The notes beneath the pieces were generated by a model. The model searched no databases and was not told the DNA's origin. It saw only the letters and a program-made list of their open reading frames with translations. Shown in pieces: positions 21,660 to 31,990 of a stretch of 64,000 nt of DNA. The translations under genes were made by a program, and so were the position numbers. This DNA is from Locusta migratoria (lineage: Eukaryota; Arthropoda; Insecta; Orthoptera; Acrididae), in assembly GCA_026315105.1 (NCBI GenBank), contig CM048744.1, forward strand, positions 367,247,159 to 367,311,158, written 5' to 3'. Every line of letters starts with the position of its first letter. The stretch's first letter is position 1.

Positions 21660-22330
21660 TTAGTAAATCTTCTGGGTTGTAAGGCCGTGTTCCAAAAACT
21701 TGCTGCTTCCAGACATTTCGTCCGATGCTGATCCGGACTTATTCGGAGGTTCTCCGTCTGTTGAATCTTGCCGAATGATGGGTCGGAGGTTTGAGATCTT
21801 CATAAATACCGTCTAAACGGGATGTGGCTAAGCTCCACGCGATACGCAGAGATGATGCTTGTCAAAGATAGATCTATACTATCGAATCGTGTCAAAGATA
21901 AAACAATCTCTCGATTTTGCTGAGCCACAGTCCATATATTTCTGAGTTTCATACTCTCTTCTTTTCGTTTGAAATTATCACTACGTTTATATACTTCATC
22001 GCTTCTCTATACATCCGCGGATAGTAAATCGTCATAGAAGATAAAATTTCTGTCTCAGGGAACTTCACTACATGATTGATTGTAAACAATGTTCCGCCAC
22101 AGAGATTTTTCAGTTTTTCCAAGTCGGCAAAGACTTTTGTGCTCCTTTCGTCGTGTATTTAAACTTATCCTTGTTGTTTCTATGTAGAATTTGCCACAGG
22201 AGCATAGATTTTTATAAAACCCACTTTCTAATACAGATATGAGGGATTGGGGTATCTTCTTTATTGGTTTGAAAACCAGACATGTTACGTTTTCTGTCAA
22301 GTTTTATGCTGATACTAACCATTATTCCTG
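21660..22330 (-). pseudogene. Penelope-like element, GIY-YIG endonuclease C-terminus
   Basis: The minus frame (22300-22055) contains SGFYKNLCSCGKFYIETTR, then SLNTRRKEHKSLCRLG. This is the CxCG...YIGxTxR...RxxEH...C pattern of the GIY-YIG nuclease in Penelope-like retroelements. GIY has become GFY and YIG has become YIE, so the nuclease core is degraded. The following minus-strand sequence to about 21660 would be the element's 3' region. The RT part is absent. Confidence 0.7.
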
Positions 22331-22717
22331 GTGTATGACTTAAATGTTTTTCTGTGGAATAACACAGACCTCGGCAGAACACATGTATTGGCCGTCAGTT
22401 CTACGTTTAGCGTAATTCCTTATTGTCAAGCACTTTCTTACCTAAAAGAGATTTGTATATGTGTCCCCTCTAAAATTAATGTGACCTCCAGTTTCATAGT
22501 AGGTGGGAGGAACGAGAGCAGGTGGGATGGCGTCATGGAGAGGGTATATTAAATTATTTACATTTTAGTTTTATATCAATTTGATATGTCATGTTACCGT
22601 ATCTACCAGGTCAGCCCTGTAGGAGAGGTGTGGGAGGGGTGGGGGCGGAGAGCGGGTTACAATACAAAATTTCGCTGTGCCCATCTGTTAATATTTATTT
22701 ATTTGGCGTGAATTGAG

Positions 22718-23070
22718 CGCCATAAGAATCGATCACCTGCCAGAATCAGAATTGTTGAAGAGTTTGTGAAACACGGAAAGGAAGGAAATAGTCTACCTGT
22801 GCAATGAGATTTACGACGAAGGGGAATTACCTAATGACTTTCTTGCAGCAATAATGATCCCAAATGAGAAGAAAAGAAATACCAACAATGTTGAAGACCG
22901 TAGTTATTAGTCAAATTTATCATGCAGCTAAAGTATTGGCGAGAGTGTTCAATAGAACGGTGTACAGCAAGTTGGATAAATGGATTGGAGAAGAATAGTT
23001 CAGATTTAGAAGAGGCAAAGGAACAAGATACGCTATTGGCCTAAAAAAAATGGCGGTTACATAAATACGT
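22718..23070 (+). pseudogene. RTE-like LINE reverse transcriptase fragment
   Basis: The translation gives SELLKSL, then YLCNEIYDEGELPNDF, AAIMIPNEKKRN, then in another frame HAAKVLARVFNRTVYSKLDK, WIGEE followed by a stop, and FRFRRGKGTRYAIGL. These match the AELLK...IYExGExPxDF...xIIPIxKK...HAAKILxRVLNRR...EEQFGFRxGxGTRDAI blocks of LINE RTs. The stop replaces the Gln of the EQFGFR motif. The palm YxDD is absent. It directly abuts a minus-strand transposase relic. Confidence 0.75.
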
Positions 23071-23252
23071 GGAAAAGCCTCAAATATTCTATAGAGGTCC
23101 TGACGAAAATTAGAAGAAGTCCTGTACACATGTGGCTTATTTGCTTTCGTTGCTGTGTTACAGACAATTGTTGTGGTGTACATAACACAGGCCACTCCAC
23201 CATCCATTTTGTTCATTTCTGTCATACAGTGTAATTAACGACGTACAGTCCT

Positions 23253-23640
23253 CTACATAAGGTGCTGTAAATGGTTACCACGAGCTGTAAAGCAGAAGTC
23301 AAAGAGCCGCAAAATCGACGCATTCCCATATTTCACACGTCTGTCGTATCTGCTGACACACTTACTCTGTGCGCTGACGCAGCAATTCCACGACATGGAC
23401 AGGTGTGACATACACAAATGGCCTTCAGATGACTCCATAAACGACGTCTGAAAGATTGAGGTCGGCAGAGCGAGGAGGCCACGACATCGGTCCCTGACCC
23501 CCTAACCATGTGTTTGGGAATCGCTGATGTGAAATCACTCTAACAACACGAGTAAACTCTGCTCCATCATGCATGAACCACATGCGCTGCAGTAAATCCA
23601 CTGGAACATCTTCCAACAAACCATGACCAACTTAGTGTAA
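23253..23640 (-). pseudogene. DDE transposase C-terminus (DUF4817-associated, IS630/Tc1-mariner superfamily)
   Basis: Minus frame 23619-23425 has LEDVPVDLLQRMWFMHDGA (second catalytic Asp in MHDGA) and SWPPRSADLNLSDVVYG, the WPPRSPDLNPxDFxLWG third-acid block, where P is now A and P is now S. The following frame (23438-23253) continues HLKAICV-like and ends ..GNHLQHLM, the usual family C-terminus. There is a frameshift at about 23430. The HTH and first Asp are absent. Confidence 0.75.
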
Positions 23641-25034
23641 AAATATTCGTCTTTTGCCATTATTAAATTTTTATTAATATTTCTTAAATTATTTATTAAT
23701 TATTTGTTCACCGGCTAGTTCTGTTGGCGCTAAAGTTCACTATAAGGTTTTAACTGTACGAGTATTTTTACAACACAGTTCCACATTATTTACTGCAAAA
23801 ATAAATTTCTATTACTGGATTTAAATTCATTGTAGGTTCATGGAATGCTATGTGGAACCTATCGCCATTAATACGTAAATTTCTTTATGATGTTATGTTT
23901 TTTAATCATAGTTCAATTTATACTATAGAAAATTATTAGCATTAAAGATCCAGTCCATAACTGAAATCTACACACAATACTGCAAATAAATGAAGGTCCC
24001 ATGACAGAAAAACTAATTCACTATGATTTATTTTTATATCTCTATATCTCACTGTTTGAAAATTAGTAAATGAAATACTATCACCCTTCCTTACTGGCAT
24101 GAAATAAGTCACTGTTAGAATCTCGTAGCACTCCGTGTCTTTATAGAATGCCTTTGTCGTAATACCACAATTGTTGTAAAATTACGTTCATGTGCACTGT
24201 AGTGTCGCAGAAGAGCTGAAATAAAATTATTAAATCATTACTAAGCTAATTTCCAATCGACTCTGATTTATTAGCGTTACTATTTTTATGTTTCCCACGT
24301 CATGACGGCAGGATGCTACAATCTAGGTCGGCCGATGCTCGCTGCAACAACTACTAAAGTTTTGCTGAAAATCTCCAAAATTAATTGAACTCGACACATG
24401 CATTTTTAATTCATATATTTTAACATATTTAGGCAACATTTTACACACCTTTTCTTACTGATAGAATCCATTAATATCGAAAAACAATCCAGCGACGCCT
24501 GAACTAAAATTATACATCTCTCTCTTAAGACCCGTTGCAACGAAATAATAACGAACGATAAAAAGTCCTTTGTGTTACAAATATTCATACATTAGTAATG
24601 ACATATAATAATATTTTTACTATAATTACATTATAGTCGCTGCATAGTTAAAACATGAAAGTATTTCTTTGGTGGCACGTTGGGTTAACACAAGTGGCAC
24701 ATTGTAAACAGTCTTTTCTTGTACATTTTACGTAATATCACTACATTTTATCGTCACAAACATTAATTAAAACGGGAGAACTTTATACTGGTCTGTGTTA
24801 TGTATGGTGTATGGTAACAAAAGCCATTAAACCATATGTGTTCGAACATATTCTGCTTGTCGTCCGATCCTCTAGCGAATCTCCGGAGCGTTCCCACATA
24901 TACATGTTGTAACATATACGCTATGGTCGTCTGAATGTTCGTTATTAGGGTATGATCATGTAACAATTCAGAGTAAATCAGTCAAGAATTTCTTTAGTTT
25001 CTTCGTAAGAATGTTAAAAAATAATTTGTCAATA
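23641..25034. other. Unassigned, strongly AT-rich
   Basis: No element boundary or domain recognised. Small frames at 24406-24588 and 24763-24966 have no signature. Confidence 0.4.
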
Positions 25035-25036
25035 TA

Positions 25037-26102
25037 CAGGGTGACCATAAAGTTCCTTTGGAGATTCAAAATTTTATTCCCACGATAGTTTTTGAAATAT
25101 TTTAACAACATTTCTTTTTTTGTAATCACTTTTTACTAAAGTTTTTACATGTACTAAAATTTTGTGTTTCAGGTACTCTGTTGAGTATTCACACAAAATC
25201 GAACATTCAGTTTCAACGAACTTCAGTCAGTGCATAAAAATTTATGGAGACAGGGACAGTGTTGCGTAATGGGAGGAGCGGGCGACTAAGAACATTTTCC
25301 GAAAACATCGATCACGTTTTAAACGGCTTCACTCGTTCAACTACGATGTCCACCCGCACTGCTGCCAGATATTGCAACTACCACGTTCAACTGTGCACAA
25401 GAACCTACGGTTATACGCTTACAAAGTTCAACTGTTACAGACACTTGAGCCAAATGACCAGCCAAAACGGACAGAGTATGCACTCGACATGCTGGAACGT
25501 ATTTCGGAGGATGAAGCATTGCTCAAGCGAGTTTCTTTCAGTGACAAGGCAACGTTTCATGTTTCTGACACATTAAACAGACACAATGTGAGAATCTGGG
25601 GATCGGAACATCACCATGTGACTAGGGAGCTTCACCAGGATAGTCCAAAAGCGAATGTTTGGTGTGGAATCATGTGCAACCGAATAATTGGTCCAGTTTT
25701 CTTCAATGAATCACAATTACTGCATATGTTTACCTCGACCTTCTGACCTAATACGTGGCACCACAACTGATTGACTTACTATAATTTTCCAGCAAGATGG
25801 TTCACCACCACATTGGGGACTGCATGTTCGTCGTTTCCTGAATAAAACATTTATAGATTGGGATGGATGGGTCAATTTCTTGGCCACCGCGTTCACCGGT
25901 GTACCTTAGACTGTTTTAATGGGTGTGTGTAAAAGATATCGTGTGTAAAACACAGATAGGGCACATTGATGACCTGAAGCAAAAGATTCGTAATGCCACT
26001 GCCACCATTGATGACGCTATGCTACAGCGAACATGGCAAGAAATCGAGTACCGTCTTGATGTGCTTCGTGCAACTAAAGGCGCCCAAATAGAGCTATATT
26101 AA
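25037..26102 (+). pseudogene. Transposase of an IS630/Tc1-mariner-type element, frameshifted
   Basis: The 5' terminus CAGGGTGACCATAAAGTTCC follows TA, like Tc1/mariner ends. The coding region starts near 25240 (GTVLRNGRSGR, then frame-shifted to LPRSTVHKNLRLYAYKVQLL). It continues through RVSFSDKATFHVS (first Asp), WGSEHHHVTRE, NVWCGIM, a frameshift near 25745, FQQDGSPPHWGLHVRRFLN (second Asp), a damaged third-acid block near 25880-25910, and IDDLKQKIRNATATIDD...EIEYRLDVLRATKGA to a stop at 26102. No matching 3' TIR was found downstream. The helix-turn-helix and DDE order fit a full-length but inactive gene. Confidence 0.8.
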
Positions 26103-28073
26103 ATACTGAGACGTTACTGCCGTATCACCTCATTGCTCTACCCGCTGTGATTGCCAATTTTCGTATTCATTTGCTCTTGTCCTGAGTTCATAAACGACTA
26201 TTTGCATTTACAAATTGTGATATTTATTGGATTTGAGCACTATTCGGTGGTTTCTGGCCATTTGGACAAGGCAAAGGCATAGAAATGGAGATGGCAAATA
26301 TGAGAAATCGCGAAAGGCATTTGATCGCTGGCCACCGCATCTTCGGCCAATCAGCGAGCGTCTTCCTGAGCAGGCTGAATTTCAGCGGCTGTTGGAGAGC
26401 AGGGTAGTCATTTTTCTGTCTAGTCAGAGGGAGCCTCTGGGGACGATGGTTTCGCTGATACTTGGTGAGAAATGCGGGAAATTAAGAAATTGTGGACCCA
26501 GATCACAGTCAAGAGATATTTTTTACTATAATAGGCATTAATTAATATGTTGACAGAAGTTTTTAATCGTTGAGGAATGGATGCAAAAATAAATTGCATT
26601 GTTCTGAAAGTGATGTAGGCTGAAGTCGTCTCAGTCTTTCCCTTTTCAGTTACGGCTTTCATTTCTTGCTTATTAGATGGGATTTTGCATTGCCTTAATG
26701 GTTTTTTTTTCGGAAATATTAAAATCATTGCTACTTTTCTTTGTGTCTTCGGACTTCATTGCGGGACCGGTCTCAGACAATAGCTGGTTACCGTAAATGA
26801 GCCACGATGCTCTTGCAGTTGGCTGTAATGGCTTCTAAATTGAGTGTGTTTTCGTTTCATACTACTTGCAAGAAGGAATTCTCAAGAATTTTGTTCGTTT
26901 TCTTTATGAGATTGATTGTTCAGCCACGTAGTGAGTAATGCCATGCTGTGACTTTGTGTTTGGCTGTACCTAAGCTCAACAGTCATATTTCAGTTTGTTT
27001 TGCATTAATGTTACTGCGTGTGTAATTTTATGCTAAATTTTTAAACGATTTTGAGGTACATTTGTGCTGGTGGGTCACTGTACACGTGTATTTGTTCGGG
27101 ATTAATTCATGTTCGATAACCATTAAGTCTTTGTTTTATGGGTGATAAAGCAGCATACGCACCATGATTTTTACTATCAGAGTACAAGTACAAGTAATTT
27201 CCTCTGATGCCGTCCGTTGGTCAATCCGACCAGTCCAATATCCGACCAGTGGCACCAGCTTTTGGGTAATATGCATTTAGATTTATTAATCGCACGCCAC
27301 TAAGCAACTGCATGCCCATATAATAGTGTCGAGTATGTTGCTATGTACACTTTCCTTCCATCCCATCCCCTTGTGTGACGTAGGATGCAATTTGCTAAAA
27401 GTTACCTTGTTAGTAGGATACCTGTAAATTCTAAAAAACCACAGTTGGTGTAACGTTGTTTAAAATATGATCTGTTCAATACATATATATTTACTTTTAG
27501 ATTCAATATGACCCATCCAGTAACTATCTGTTCAGCAACTATGTATGTCTGGTAATGAAAATTTATGTTGAAATAGAATAAAAACCCACATTTGATCAAT
27601 ATAGAGTACTTGTACCTTAATGGTAATTCTGTTCCTCTTTCTTCGCCTTTTTTTAATGGGACTGAAATAACATTATTCAAAGTTGAACAATGTTGATATA
27701 AATTGTCCTGGATTATAAAACTGGACGTATCCTTACTTGCAAACCATGTATACTGGTTCCGCATTTCCCCTCATGTGAATCATCCGTTGACAGCCATTAT
27801 TATTTGCGTGTGTTCAACAAATTTGTTTTCAAACTTTGCAATTTTTGTCCTGGAAGTAGTATAAATATTTCTGCAGGATAAAGCTTAGTAAAATAATAAG
27901 CTCGTCCCACAGTACTCACTGTAGTTACTGGAAGCCCCCTGGAATATAACCAGTGCTTCGCTAGGCGGCCCAGTGGCAAAGATGAGTTATAATTTAGCCA
28001 GAACAACGATAAGGGTACGTCACAACCCTGTCAAAAAAAGTTTTACAAACACGCACTACAATAAAGGAAATTT
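26103..28073. other. Unassigned
   Basis: No recognisable domain, terminus or RNA gene. The frames at 26227-26541 and 27402-27764 have no family signature and are not called. Confidence 0.4.
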
Positions 28074-28074
28074 T

Positions 28075-28162
28075 TAAAGTTTTGAAAATGAAATGTCAAG
28101 ATCGCACATTAATAATTTATTGGGTGACGACCGGTTTCGGTGAACTGTGTCACCATCATTTG

Positions 28163-28225
<63 letters not shown>

Positions 28226-28510
28226 CTTGTCTTCTTCTTATAAAATGGATATAAAATAATAAGTGCAACATAGCACTTAATCACAATATTAAAATACACT
28301 ACTTACAGATGTCAAGTTTTTAACTAATGTATTTTAATACTGTGACTAAGTGCTATGTTGCACTTTTTTATTTTATATCCATTTTTAATAAGATTACCAG
28401 CTTATAATATATACATATTTGACCAGATTCTGGTGACACAGTTTATCGAAACCGGTCGTTAATCAATAAATTATTAATGTGCGATCTTGGCATTTCATTT
28501 TGAAGACTAT
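28075..28510. mobile_element. Palindromic foldback element with central TA repeat in one arm
   Basis: Left-arm strings such as gatcgcacattaataattta, cgaccggtttcggtgaactg, tgtcaccat and aagtgcaacatagcactta reappear inverted on the right (aagtgctatgttgcactt, ggtgacacagtttatcg, accggtcgtt, taaattattaatgtgcgatc). The centre is at about 28315. The left arm is longer because of a (TA)n expansion (28164-28223). It is non-coding. The CCGGTTTCGG core is a common motif in insect foldback-type repeats. Confidence 0.85.
28164..28223. repeat. (TA)n microsatellite
   Basis: About 60 bp of perfect TA repeat within the left arm of the foldback element. The matching position in the right arm (taatatatacatattt) is short. 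Confidence 0.95.
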
Positions 28511-28654
28511 AAAACTATCAGATCGCCTCCAGAACCGAGAATGTCAGGTAATCTTAAAAGAAATTTTGTTAAAATATTTCAACAACTCCTGCTGTAACAA
28601 AATACTGAAGTTGTAAAGGGGCTTTATGGAAAGCCCGTTTGTTATTATAGATAT

Positions 28655-28727
28655 GATTGATATCTTATTAAAACTTATTGCCAAATGAAAACGAAAATTG
28701 GCAATAAGTTTTAATGAGATATCAATC
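28655..28727. repeat. Short hairpin, 30-bp arms, 13-nt loop
   Basis: The left arm (28655-28684) and right arm (28698-28727) pair at 29 of 30 positions around the loop atgaaaacgaaaa. The core is attaaaacttattgcc. It is AT-rich and could be a tiny MITE or a recent inverted duplication. Confidence 0.9.
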
Positions 28728-28839
28728 AAAACTTATTGTCAAAACCGTTCACATCTGTGGCACAATACAACTGTCGATCACGGCACTTGGATAGAGAGGG
28801 TGGAGGTGCAGAGAGAAGAATATACTACGTCCCCCGGTC

Positions 28840-29289
28840 TCTCCACCAGCACCATCAGTGCACCACCTGCAACCGAACCCTGGTGCGCTCCTAGAACGGC
28901 AGGAGATGCAGATGCGGGGCGAGTGCAGCGCAGGCCCGGCAGTCCATCAGTGAGGCGCCGCTCCTCAGCTGACGTGCGCTCGCCAATCAGCTGGCGCCAG
29001 GCAGACGGCGCGCGTCTTTCTTTTGCCGGCTGCTGCCGCGGCACGCAGATTAACCGTAGCAGGGGGTCCCGTTACCGGCGGTGCGGCGCCACGGACCGCC
29101 GCCTCTGATTGCCTCCTCGCTATCCGTCACTGCCCATTCGGCCGGGTTTCGCTCGGGATGAGACGACGGCGCCACCGAGACCTGTTTGCAAGGCCGACAA
29201 TCCAGTGTAAACAGCGCTGCGGCGGTCGCTGACCGCTACCAACGCCGCATACCTGTGTCGGCCCAAAGCGCTCCACGGCAGCTCAGGGT
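28840..29289. other. GC- and CpG-rich island
   Basis: A marked rise in GC and CpG relative to the flanks, with ctgctgccgcggcacgc and cggtgcggcgccacgg. Continuation is seen after the SINE insertions (29492-29607 and 29809-29925). Overlapping Arg/Ala/Pro-rich frames (28698-29108 plus, 28778-29044 minus) follow from the composition and have no domain signature. It may be a CpG island or first exon of an unrecognised gene, or a TE. Confidence 0.5.
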
Positions 29290-29300
29290 CTTCCAGCAAA

Positions 29301-29491
29301 AATGTCTGTGTATAGTCTATGGGACTTAACTACGGGGTCATCGGTCCCTAAACTTACAAACTACTTATGAACTACTTACGAACTAGGACGGCACAAATAT
29401 CCATGCCCGAGGGGGGATTCGAACCCCCGACCGTAGTGGCCGTGCAGACCGTGACTGGAGCGCCTTAATCTCCTCGGCCACCGCGGCCGGC
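29301..29491 (-). mobile_element. tRNA-derived SINE family A, 11-bp TSD
   Basis: Tail aatgtctgtgtatagtc, body gggacttaactacggggtc, box B complement ggattcgaacccccga, head accgcggccggc. TSD cttccagcaaa at 29290-29300 and 29492-29502. It interrupts the GC-rich island. Confidence 0.92.
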
Positions 29492-29607
29492 CTTCCAGCA
29501 AAGGCCGCGCATTCCGTCTCCACCGGGGTGTCCCACTTAAATCCGCTAGTTGTTGATACGAGCGCAGACCTGGAGCGTGCAGCCAGCACAATATAGTGTC
29601 CGCGCAA

Positions 29608-29808
29608 TAAAATGTTCAAATGTTTGTTAAGCTTATGGGACTTAACTACGAGGTCATCAGTCCCTAAACTTACAAACTACTTATCTACTACCTTATACTA
29701 AGGAGGGCACAAATATCCATGCCCGAGGGAGGATTCGAACCCCCGACCGTAGTGGCCGTGCAGACCGTGACTGGAGCGCCTCAGACCCCTCAGCCACCGC
29801 GGCCGGCC
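29608..29808 (-). mobile_element. tRNA-derived SINE family A, 8-bp TSD
   Basis: Full-length copy with tail aatgttcaaatgtttg, box B complement ggattcgaacccccga, and head cagccaccgcggccgg. Flanked by ccgcgcaa at 29600-29607 and 29809-29816. Confidence 0.92.
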
Positions 29809-29931
29809 CCGCGCAACAGAAGACGTACTGTGTTATTGAATTTACTCGTACTCAATCAGTGATCGCAGTTCAGCGGGCGTTTCATACTATATTTCGTGCT
29901 AAACCACCATTCGACGGCGAACTAGGGTAAT

Positions 29932-30588
29932 GGAAAGCAGTATAAGAAAATCAGGTGATGCCGAAGGAATTAGATTAGGTAATGAAACAATAAAGGAGGT
30001 AGATGAGTTTTGTTACTTGGGCAGTAAAATAAAAATGATGGTCGCAGTACGGAGGATATAAAATGCAGAATGGCAATGGTTAGAAAAGCGTTCTTGAAAA
30101 AGAGAAATTTGTTAACATCGAATATTGATTTAAGCCTAAGGAAGTCCTTTCTGAAGGCATTTGTATGGAGTGTTGCCTTCTATGGGAGTGAAACATGGAC
30201 GATAAACAGTGCGGACAGGAAGAGGATTGAGGCTTTTGAAATGTGGTGCTACAGAAGAATGCTGAAGATTAGGTGGGTGGATTGCGTAACTAATGAGGAG
30301 GTACTGAATAGAATTGGGGAGAAAAGAAATTTCTGGCATACCTTGACTAAAAGAAGGGATAAATTGGTAGGACACATTCTTAGACATCGAGGAATTGTGA
30401 ATTTAGCGTTGGAGGGAAGTGTGTGGGGTAGAAACCGCAGAGGAAGACCAAGAGATGGATACAGTAAGCAGATTCAGATAGATGTGGGTTGCCGTTCTTA
30501 TGTGGAGATGAAGAGGCTTGCCCAGGATAGGGTATTGTGGAGAGCTGCATCAAACCAGTCTCCGGACTGAAGACCACAACAACAATAA
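29932..30588 (+). pseudogene. LINE endonuclease-RT C-terminus with natural stop, one frameshift
   Basis: The best copy of the family also at 5418 and 11038. It reads from SIRKSGDAEGIRLGNE and EFCYLGSKI, then a +1 frameshift near 30030, then a long intact frame 30070-30570: RKAFLKKRNLL, FYGSETWTINSADRKR, FEMWCYRRMLKIRW, EVLNRIGEKRNFW, KLVGHILRHRGIVNLALEG, RRGRPRDGY, and the canonical end WRAASNQSPD with a stop at 30570. A short 3' UTR (aagaccacaacaacaataaa) follows. It is 5'-truncated, so it lacks endonuclease and RT catalytic domains. Confidence 0.88.
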
Positions 30589-30596
30589 ACAGGATG

Positions 30597-30789
30597 CGCT
30601 GCGGCGGAGCGGCCGAGCGCATTTTGGCGCTATACCACGATGCGCGAGGCCGTTCCCCGTCGGGGGTTGAATCCTCCCTCTGACATGGATGTTTGTGCCG
30701 TTTTAGTATTAGTTCATAAGTAGTTTGTAAGTTTAGGGACTGATGACCCCGTAGTCCCATAAGCCCTAAAAACATTTGAACATTGTTTG
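30597..30789 (+). mobile_element. tRNA-derived SINE family A, 10-bp TSD
   Basis: Head gcgctgcggcggagcgg, box B gggttgaatcctccctc, body agttcataagtagtttg and agggactgatgaccccg, tail aaacatttgaacattgt. TSD aaacaggatg at 30587-30596 and 30790-30799. It lies immediately 3' of the LINE tail and in opposite orientation to the two SINEs at 29.3-29.8 kb. Confidence 0.9.
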
Positions 30790-30799
30790 AAACAGGATG

Positions 30800-31101
30800 T
30801 CCCTGTAAAGGAAAAACTTCTGGCCAGCGAAGGCGTTCATTAACAAACACTGGAACAAGTCCTGACGTATCACCATGTGATTTCTTCCAATGCGGATGTG
30901 TTAAATAATGTTTACGTTCCTCCCTTACCTCGTGACGTTGATCAACTAAAAACCAAAATATCAATTGCTGTACCTTCGGTGACAGAAGACAACTTACGCT
31001 CAGTTTGGCATGAACTAGGGATTGATGACCAACGTAGTTAACTCCCTTAGATTTATAAAATTTTGTAAAAAATAGTAATAACATCTTTTTGGGCCACCCT
31101 G
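30800..31101 (+). pseudogene. DDE transposase C-terminal relic with 3' TIR
   Basis: SPDVSPCDFFQCGCVK matches the third-acid block SPDxSPCDFFLWGYVK. After a stop and a one-base shift it continues NVYVPPLPRDVDQLKTKISI and VPSVTEDNLRSVWHELG, the usual C-terminus. The sequence ends cttttt gggccaccctg at 31101, whose inverse CAGGGTGGCCCAAAAAG is a Tc1/mariner-type terminus. Between protein end and TIR lies a short string (31017-31055: ttgatgaccaacgtagtta) resembling the 3' part of SINE family A. Confidence 0.7.
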
Positions 31102-31440
31102 AATTACCAGTTCACTTCCCAGTTGCCGACGGCAGAATGCGGAACTAAACTTTGTTTACGTCCATAGGGACCGAAGGCGCCCAACAATACGCGACAGTGC
31201 ACGAGCGACGCACGTGACTCTGTGCTGTAAAGTCACGTTATTGTCGCAGTGCGGCTGCGTATTCTTAATATCTGCTGAAAAGGATAAACATCGTGCAGAT
31301 ATACGTAATCAAAGTGTAAGTTCAGCTGGAAACGTTGTAATAAATAATGCTGTTCAATCGGCCGTCGTTAGAGAGTAATCGAAAGATTGCATAATTTTGA
31401 GCAAGATTAAGAAGCTTTAAAACAAAACACTTACTTCAGT
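31102..31440. other. Unassigned
   Basis: Slightly GC-rich at 31130-31270. No domain or repeat recognised. Confidence 0.4.
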
Positions 31441-31445
31441 AACTA

Positions 31446-31505
31446 CTGTAGCGCAGCGGATATCTCGTCTGTGAAATGTGCAAGAGGTTCAGATCTTCTT
31501 AGGTG
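31446..31505 (+). repeat. tRNA-like sequence, probable SINE head
   Basis: TAGCGCAGCGGATATCTCG resembles a pol III box A, and AGAGGTTCAGATCT 40 nt later resembles box B. The cloverleaf is imperfect and the acceptor arms do not pair well, so a SINE head is favoured over a functional tRNA gene. Confidence 0.4.
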
Positions 31506-31907
31506 CTTTGATTTTTATTACTATTTTTTTCATATATTTACAAATCTTATCCGTTAATTTATTTAAATATGATTTTTAGTCATAATCATTTTCACTTTAT
31601 TGTAAGAACTGTATAAATCATTTTGTCATTAGCTCACATTTTTTGTTCCTGTCATTCATTATTTATTTGGAATCCTTTTAGGTGTAATTACAATTATTTT
31701 TAGGGGGTATTAACTTCGATTTAATTACTTCAGTTTCTCTACTTTTATCCCTATTCCTATCAATAAAAATACTTTGAACCAATTAACTGAAAAAATCCGT
31801 AAACAAAGTAATGTTGATAAAAATTTGGAAATTAAAAACGTTGCAGATCGTCAGAAAATTCGAACCGATACTCCTTAGTACAACAACGAGACAAGATATC
31901 CATTACG

Positions 31908-31990
31908 CAATAGAAGTGTTTTTCAACCTGTGGTCGCAACCCCCAGGGGGGGTCGCAAATTCTTGCTAGTGGTGGTCGCTGTCACAGAAG
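31908..31990 (+). mobile_element. hAT (Charlie-like) terminal fragment
   Basis: gtttttcaacctgtggtcgc and the following gggggtcgcaa repeat resemble the CAGTGnTTnTCAACCTGTGGGTCGC terminus of Charlie-type hAT elements and match 50878-50930 in this window. No partner terminus was found, so this is a solo end. Confidence 0.45.

Noticed and set aside
28698..29232. Arg/Ala/Pro-rich host protein in the GC island
   Set aside because: Overlapping frames are open on both strands, as expected from high GC, and no domain or codon pattern singles one out.
11038..30588. CRISPR-like regularly spaced repeats
   Set aside because: SINE copies are irregularly spaced, in both orientations, and carry TSDs. No short direct-repeat array was found.
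30380..31084. 234-codon minus-strand frame, the longest in the window
   Set aside because: It runs antisense across a LINE 3' end, a SINE and a transposase relic. Its content follows from those repeats and no domain is present.
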